Shown here: in pieces, positions 5,155-7,899 of the stretch
Layout of the letters: the number at the start of each line of letters is the position of its first letter
Position numbering within the stretch: the stretch's first letter is position 1
NCBI GenBank assembly: GCA_902772615.1
Contig: CACYBC010000189.1
Coordinates: 1-7,899 of the forward strand
DNA from: an uncultured Ruminococcus sp.
GTDB lineage: Bacteria; Bacillota; Clostridia; Oscillospirales; Ruminococcaceae
Length of the DNA: 7,899 nt
Reading direction: 5' to 3'
Position numbers and translations under genes: made by a program
Notes under the pieces: generated by a model
What the model saw: only the letters and a program-made list of their open reading frames with translations
Told to the model about the DNA's origin: nothing
Databases searched by the model: none

Positions 5155-6986
5155 GTTTTGAGAATCCAAAAGGGCTATGGATGCTGCTGGGAATCCCCGT
5201 GCTCATTTTCATCCATCTGGTGAAATCGAAGCACGAGGATCAGCCTGTGTCCAGCACATATCTGTGGAAACTTGCCGAGAGATTCATGAAGCAGGTCCTG
5301 CCCATGCAGCGACTGAAAAGGTTCCTGGTGTTTCTTTTCCAGCTGCTCGCCGTGGCGGGCACCGCTCTGATAGTGGCTAAGCCCGTGATATACAGCGGAA
5401 ACAGCATCAAATACATCGCTGTGCTCGACGCCTCGGCCAGCATGCTCACCGCAGACGAAAAGGGTGAGACCAGATTCGACAGGGCTCTGGAAGAGGTGCG
5501 CAAACTCACCAAGAAGATAAACAACGGGCACACGCTCAGCGTGATGTACGCATCAGATGATGTCTATTATCTCATCCAGGACTCCTCATCCATCAGCGAT
5601 GTCGGCGTCATACTGGACAATGTGAGTTGTTCAAAAGGCGGATGCGACATCGAGGCCGCCGTTGCACTGGCTCAGGAGACCGCCGACAGGTATCCGGATA
5701 CAGAAGTGGTCCTGTTCACCGACGCCGAGTGCACCGACATGCACAACATCGAAGTGGTGTACGTAGGGGACGATGTGTGGAACGCAGCTGTCCTTTCCCT
5801 TTCCGGCGAGGAGAAGAACGATCTTGTGGAATTCACCGGTTCCGTCATCAGCACGGGGATCGATTCCATGCTCCCCGTCGGACTTGAAGTCGATGGACAG
5901 GTACTGGATGTCCAGCTCGTGGAATGCACCGCGGACGTCCCTGCAGAAGTCAGGTTCTCACTGGACGCCAACAGATACGGGACCTACAGCAAAGCGAGCA
6001 TCTTTCTCGACATAGAGGACGGACTGAGGGATGACAACAGCTACTCCCTCTGCGTGGAGAACCCCTACCACTGGAAGATAATGCTTATAGGCAATAATCC
6101 CAGATTCCTGAGAAGCGCTCTGGAATCAGTGCCTCACGTTACGCTCAGGACCGAATACAAGGTACCGGCTGACCTGTCTGAGACCGGATTCCTTATGTTC
6201 ATCTTTGACGGGATCTACCCGGAAGAATATCCCGCTGACGCACCCGTGGTCATCTTCGGCGACGGGAATCTCCCTGAGGGGATCACAGCGTACGATCCGG
6301 TGGATGAACCTGCAAAACTAAGAAAATCGGAGCAGAACGCCAGTCCTCTTCACAAGGACCTGGTCCTGGATTCCACATATATACGCCGCTATACGCCGAT
6401 CAAGGGCAACGCCCTCTGGGACAGTGTCCTTCAGTGCGGAGAGGATACCGTTGCAGTCAGCAGGAAATCCTCCGACGGCACCGCCACCACAGTCTTCTCC
6501 TTCGACGTGCATGACACCAATCTGCCTCTGCAGAGCGACCTGTCGGTGCTCATGAGGAACGTGGTTAAATACTCACTGCCATGGATGCTTGAGGAGAACG
6601 ACGCGTCTGTCGGAGAAGAACTCCGGATCAGTCTGGTTCCCTATGAGGACACCGCCTTCCTGATACTGCCTGACGGAACCAGGCAGGACCTGACCATGGA
6701 ACAGGCGTCGACGGTGTTTACTCCGTCCGACATCGGCATCTACAGAGTCGCCGAGAAATCGGAAGAGAAGATGATATACAAGGATTTCTTCGTTCACATC
6801 CCCATATCGGAAAGCTCCGTGCAGAAACTGGACGGCATCACCGTTGACAGATCAGCAGGAGATATGTGGGGCAGAGACGATGAGACTGCGCCTAAGGCAG
6901 CAACGAAGCTGTCCGTATGGATCGCTGCGGGAGCGCTGCTGATTATACTTGCAGAATGGGGGTTGTCATGCCGTGAAGAACTTTGA
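5151..6986 (+). CDS. BatA-like membrane protein with VWA domain
   Basis: This 611-residue protein opens with the aerotolerance-type BatA N-terminal domain: FENPKGLWMLLGIPVLIFIH (3-22) is membrane segment one and about 58-80 is segment two. A VWA domain (about 86-210) carries the MIDAS core DASAS (93-97) and the strand VVLFTDAE (186-193). A beta-rich stretch (about 212-300) comes next, then a Rossmann-like part (about 307-375; KIMLIGNNPRFLRSALESVP, FLMFIFDG) like the glutamine-amidotransferase-like domain in related proteins, but with no nucleophile-elbow cysteine that I can see. More beta structure leads to a C-terminal membrane helix (about 586-604). The topology suggests the VWA part sits outside the membrane. 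In Bacteroides, Bat proteins were linked to aerotolerance, but that should not be assumed here. The start overlaps the DUF58 stop by 4 bases (ATGA). GGGA at 5140-5143 is a weak ribosome site. The 3' end overlaps the next gene by 14 bases. Confidence 0.92.
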   Translation: MSFENPKGLWMLLGIPVLIFIHLVKSKHEDQPVSSTYLWKLAERFMKQVLPMQRLKRFLVFLFQLLAVAGTALIVAKPVIYSGNSIKYIAVLDASASMLTADEKGETRFDRALEEVRKLTKKINNGHTLSVMYASDDVYYLIQDSSSISDVGVILDNVSCSKGGCDIEAAVALAQETADRYPDTEVVLFTDAECTDMHNIEVVYVGDDVWNAAVLSLSGEEKNDLVEFTGSVISTGIDSMLPVGLEVDGQVLDVQLVECTADVPAEVRFSLDANRYGTYSKASIFLDIEDGLRDDNSYSLCVENPYHWKIMLIGNNPRFLRSALESVPHVTLRTEYKVPADLSETGFLMFIFDGIYPEEYPADAPVVIFGDGNLPEGITAYDPVDEPAKLRKSEQNASPLHKDLVLDSTYIRRYTPIKGNALWDSVLQCGEDTVAVSRKSSDGTATTVFSFDVHDTNLPLQSDLSVLMRNVVKYSLPWMLEENDASVGEELRISLVPYEDTAFLILPDGTRQDLTMEQASTVFTPSDIGIYRVAEKSEEKMIYKDFFVHIPISESSVQKLDGITVDRSAGDMWGRDDETAPKAATKLSVWIAAGALLIILAEWGLSCREEL

Positions 6987-7899
6987 TGTAAACTTCCAGT
7001 ACCCCCTGCGCCTGCTGGTGATCATTCCCGCGCTTGCGGCGATACTGATCCCTCTGCTGAGAATGCCGAAAAAGAGAAGGACCCTGAAGAAGAAGCTGCC
7101 TGCTGTCCTGCATTCGGCAGTGGCCATTCTGCTGGCTCTCACTATCGCCGGCATGCAGTTCTCCTCCGTGTCTTCCGACCAGTCGGTCATAGTCCTGGTG
7201 GACGAGTCGGAAAGTACCACGAAGATCAGAGAAGAACTGGATTCCACGGCGCAGCAGATAGTTGACAGTCTCGACAGCGATATTTCCGTCGCCGCTGTCT
7301 GTTTTTCGGATAAACAGTACAGCCTGTTCGATTTCGATTCACAGGACCGCTCCATTTGGACGGACAATTTCCTGCATTCGAATTCCACGAACATAGAAGG
7401 AGCCCTGGAACATGCCGCTTCCCTGTTCCCCCAGGACAGGGCAAAGAGGATAATACTTATCTCCGACGGCAGGGAGACTGACGGCAATGCGGCCGGCGCT
7501 GTCCGTTTTCTCAGCAACAGAGGCATCCGGGTGGATGCCCTTCACCTGAACACCGTGCTGGAAGGCAATGACATCCAGGTCGATTCCGTGAAGTGCCCCA
7601 GCGGCGCTCATGTGGGAGATGAGATATCCATCACGGCCACTGTGACCAGCACCTGCACCGCTCCGGTCACTCTGCGCCTGAACAAGAGCGCCTATGCCCT
7701 CAAGGAGCTGCGCTCTTTCGTCACCGAGGGAGAGAACACTTTCGAGTTCACGATGCCCATAGAGGAAGCCGGCAAACACACCTTCAATATCACGGTCTCC
7801 GCAGGTGAACAGTACAACTCCGTCAACCGCAACGACGTAGGATACTGCTGCGTCAACGCATCCAGCTCCATATCCATACTGGTCATAACTAACAAGGTG
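6973..7899 (+). CDS. Second membrane VWA-domain protein, GTG start, 3' end outside window
   Basis: This frame is open for 309 codons to the window edge. Residues 4-30 (FDVNFQYPLRLLVIIPALAA and following) give a first membrane segment with the FxYPxxL entry common in Bat/VWA membrane proteins, and about 42-61 gives a second. A VWA domain (about 70-192) has the MIDAS core DESES (77-81), the threonine site STNIEGAL (138-145) and ILISDGRETDG (161-171). Residues about 200-275 look like an Ig/CARDB-type beta domain (VDSVKCPSGAHVGDEISITA). The last visible strand SISILVITN (299-307) may open a Rossmann/amidotransferase-like domain, as in its neighbour. No in-frame ATG exists before residue 31. GTG at 6973 is chosen because it keeps the complete membrane segment and has a weak G-rich ribosome site (GGGGG, 6958-6962) 10 bases upstream. 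A TTG at 6949 is possible. The 14-base overlap with the preceding gene suggests coupled translation. Confidence 0.88.
   Translation, partial: MKNFDVNFQYPLRLLVIIPALAAILIPLLRMPKKRRTLKKKLPAVLHSAVAILLALTIAGMQFSSVSSDQSVIVLVDESESTTKIREELDSTAQQIVDSLDSDISVAAVCFSDKQYSLFDFDSQDRSIWTDNFLHSNSTNIEGALEHAASLFPQDRAKRIILISDGRETDGNAAGAVRFLSNRGIRVDALHLNTVLEGNDIQVDSVKCPSGAHVGDEISITATVTSTCTAPVTLRLNKSAYALKELRSFVTEGENTFEFTMPIEEAGKHTFNITVSAGEQYNSVNRNDVGYCCVNASSSISILVITNKV

Noticed and set aside
6966..7895. Minus-strand open frames of 67-186 codons opposite the last VWA gene
   Set aside because: The plus strand carries membrane segments and a complete VWA motif set. The minus frames are Ser/Arg-rich or unrecognisable and overlap one another.
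1..7899. CRISPR arrays, tRNA or rRNA genes, insertion sequences, phage or toxin-antitoxin genes
   Set aside because: No regularly spaced repeats, cloverleaf-like sequences, transposase motifs or terminal inverted repeats were found on either strand by reading.

Overview
The window looks like chromosomal DNA from an anaerobic Bacillota bacterium, most likely a Clostridia member with moderate G+C. The clues are AGGAG-type ribosome binding sites, A+T-rich intergenic DNA against G/C-ending codons, a GH51 arabinofuranosidase typical of plant-polysaccharide degraders, and a MoxR/DUF58/VWA operon of the clostridial type. This taxonomic call is an inference; there is no rRNA or marker gene.

Left part (1-1739). 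The 3' half of a GH51 alpha-L-arabinofuranosidase gene enters from the left edge and ends at 768. A strong hairpin at 808-847 separates it from a convergent minus-strand nitroreductase gene (923-1438) and appears able to terminate transcription from both sides. From 1439 to 1739 there is a divergent regulatory region of 301 bases. It holds candidate promoters, a 26-base near-perfect A+T-rich palindrome that looks like an operator, a hairpin with a T-tract on the minus side, a 10-base direct repeat, and short open frames whose coding status is unclear.

Right part (1740-7899). Five plus-strand genes are packed as one operon: an uncharacterised three-helix membrane protein with a long extracytoplasmic part (1740-3134), a MoxR-family AAA+ ATPase (3190-4236), a soluble DUF58 protein (4258-5154), a BatA-like membrane VWA protein (5151-6986), and a second membrane VWA protein starting at a GTG codon (6973) and running off the right edge. 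The last two junctions overlap (4 and 14 bases), which suggests translational coupling.

From family knowledge, MoxR ATPases work with VWA-domain partners as chaperone-like machines that mature or assemble other proteins, often at the envelope. Here the DUF58 protein and both membrane proteins keep the DxSxS core of a metal-binding MIDAS site, and the ATPase keeps Walker A, Walker B and sensor motifs, so the system appears intact. Its client is not known from the sequence. The least described element is the leading 464-residue protein, together with its odd translation start region. The core operon is a known type; I do not see clear evidence for a wholly new system.
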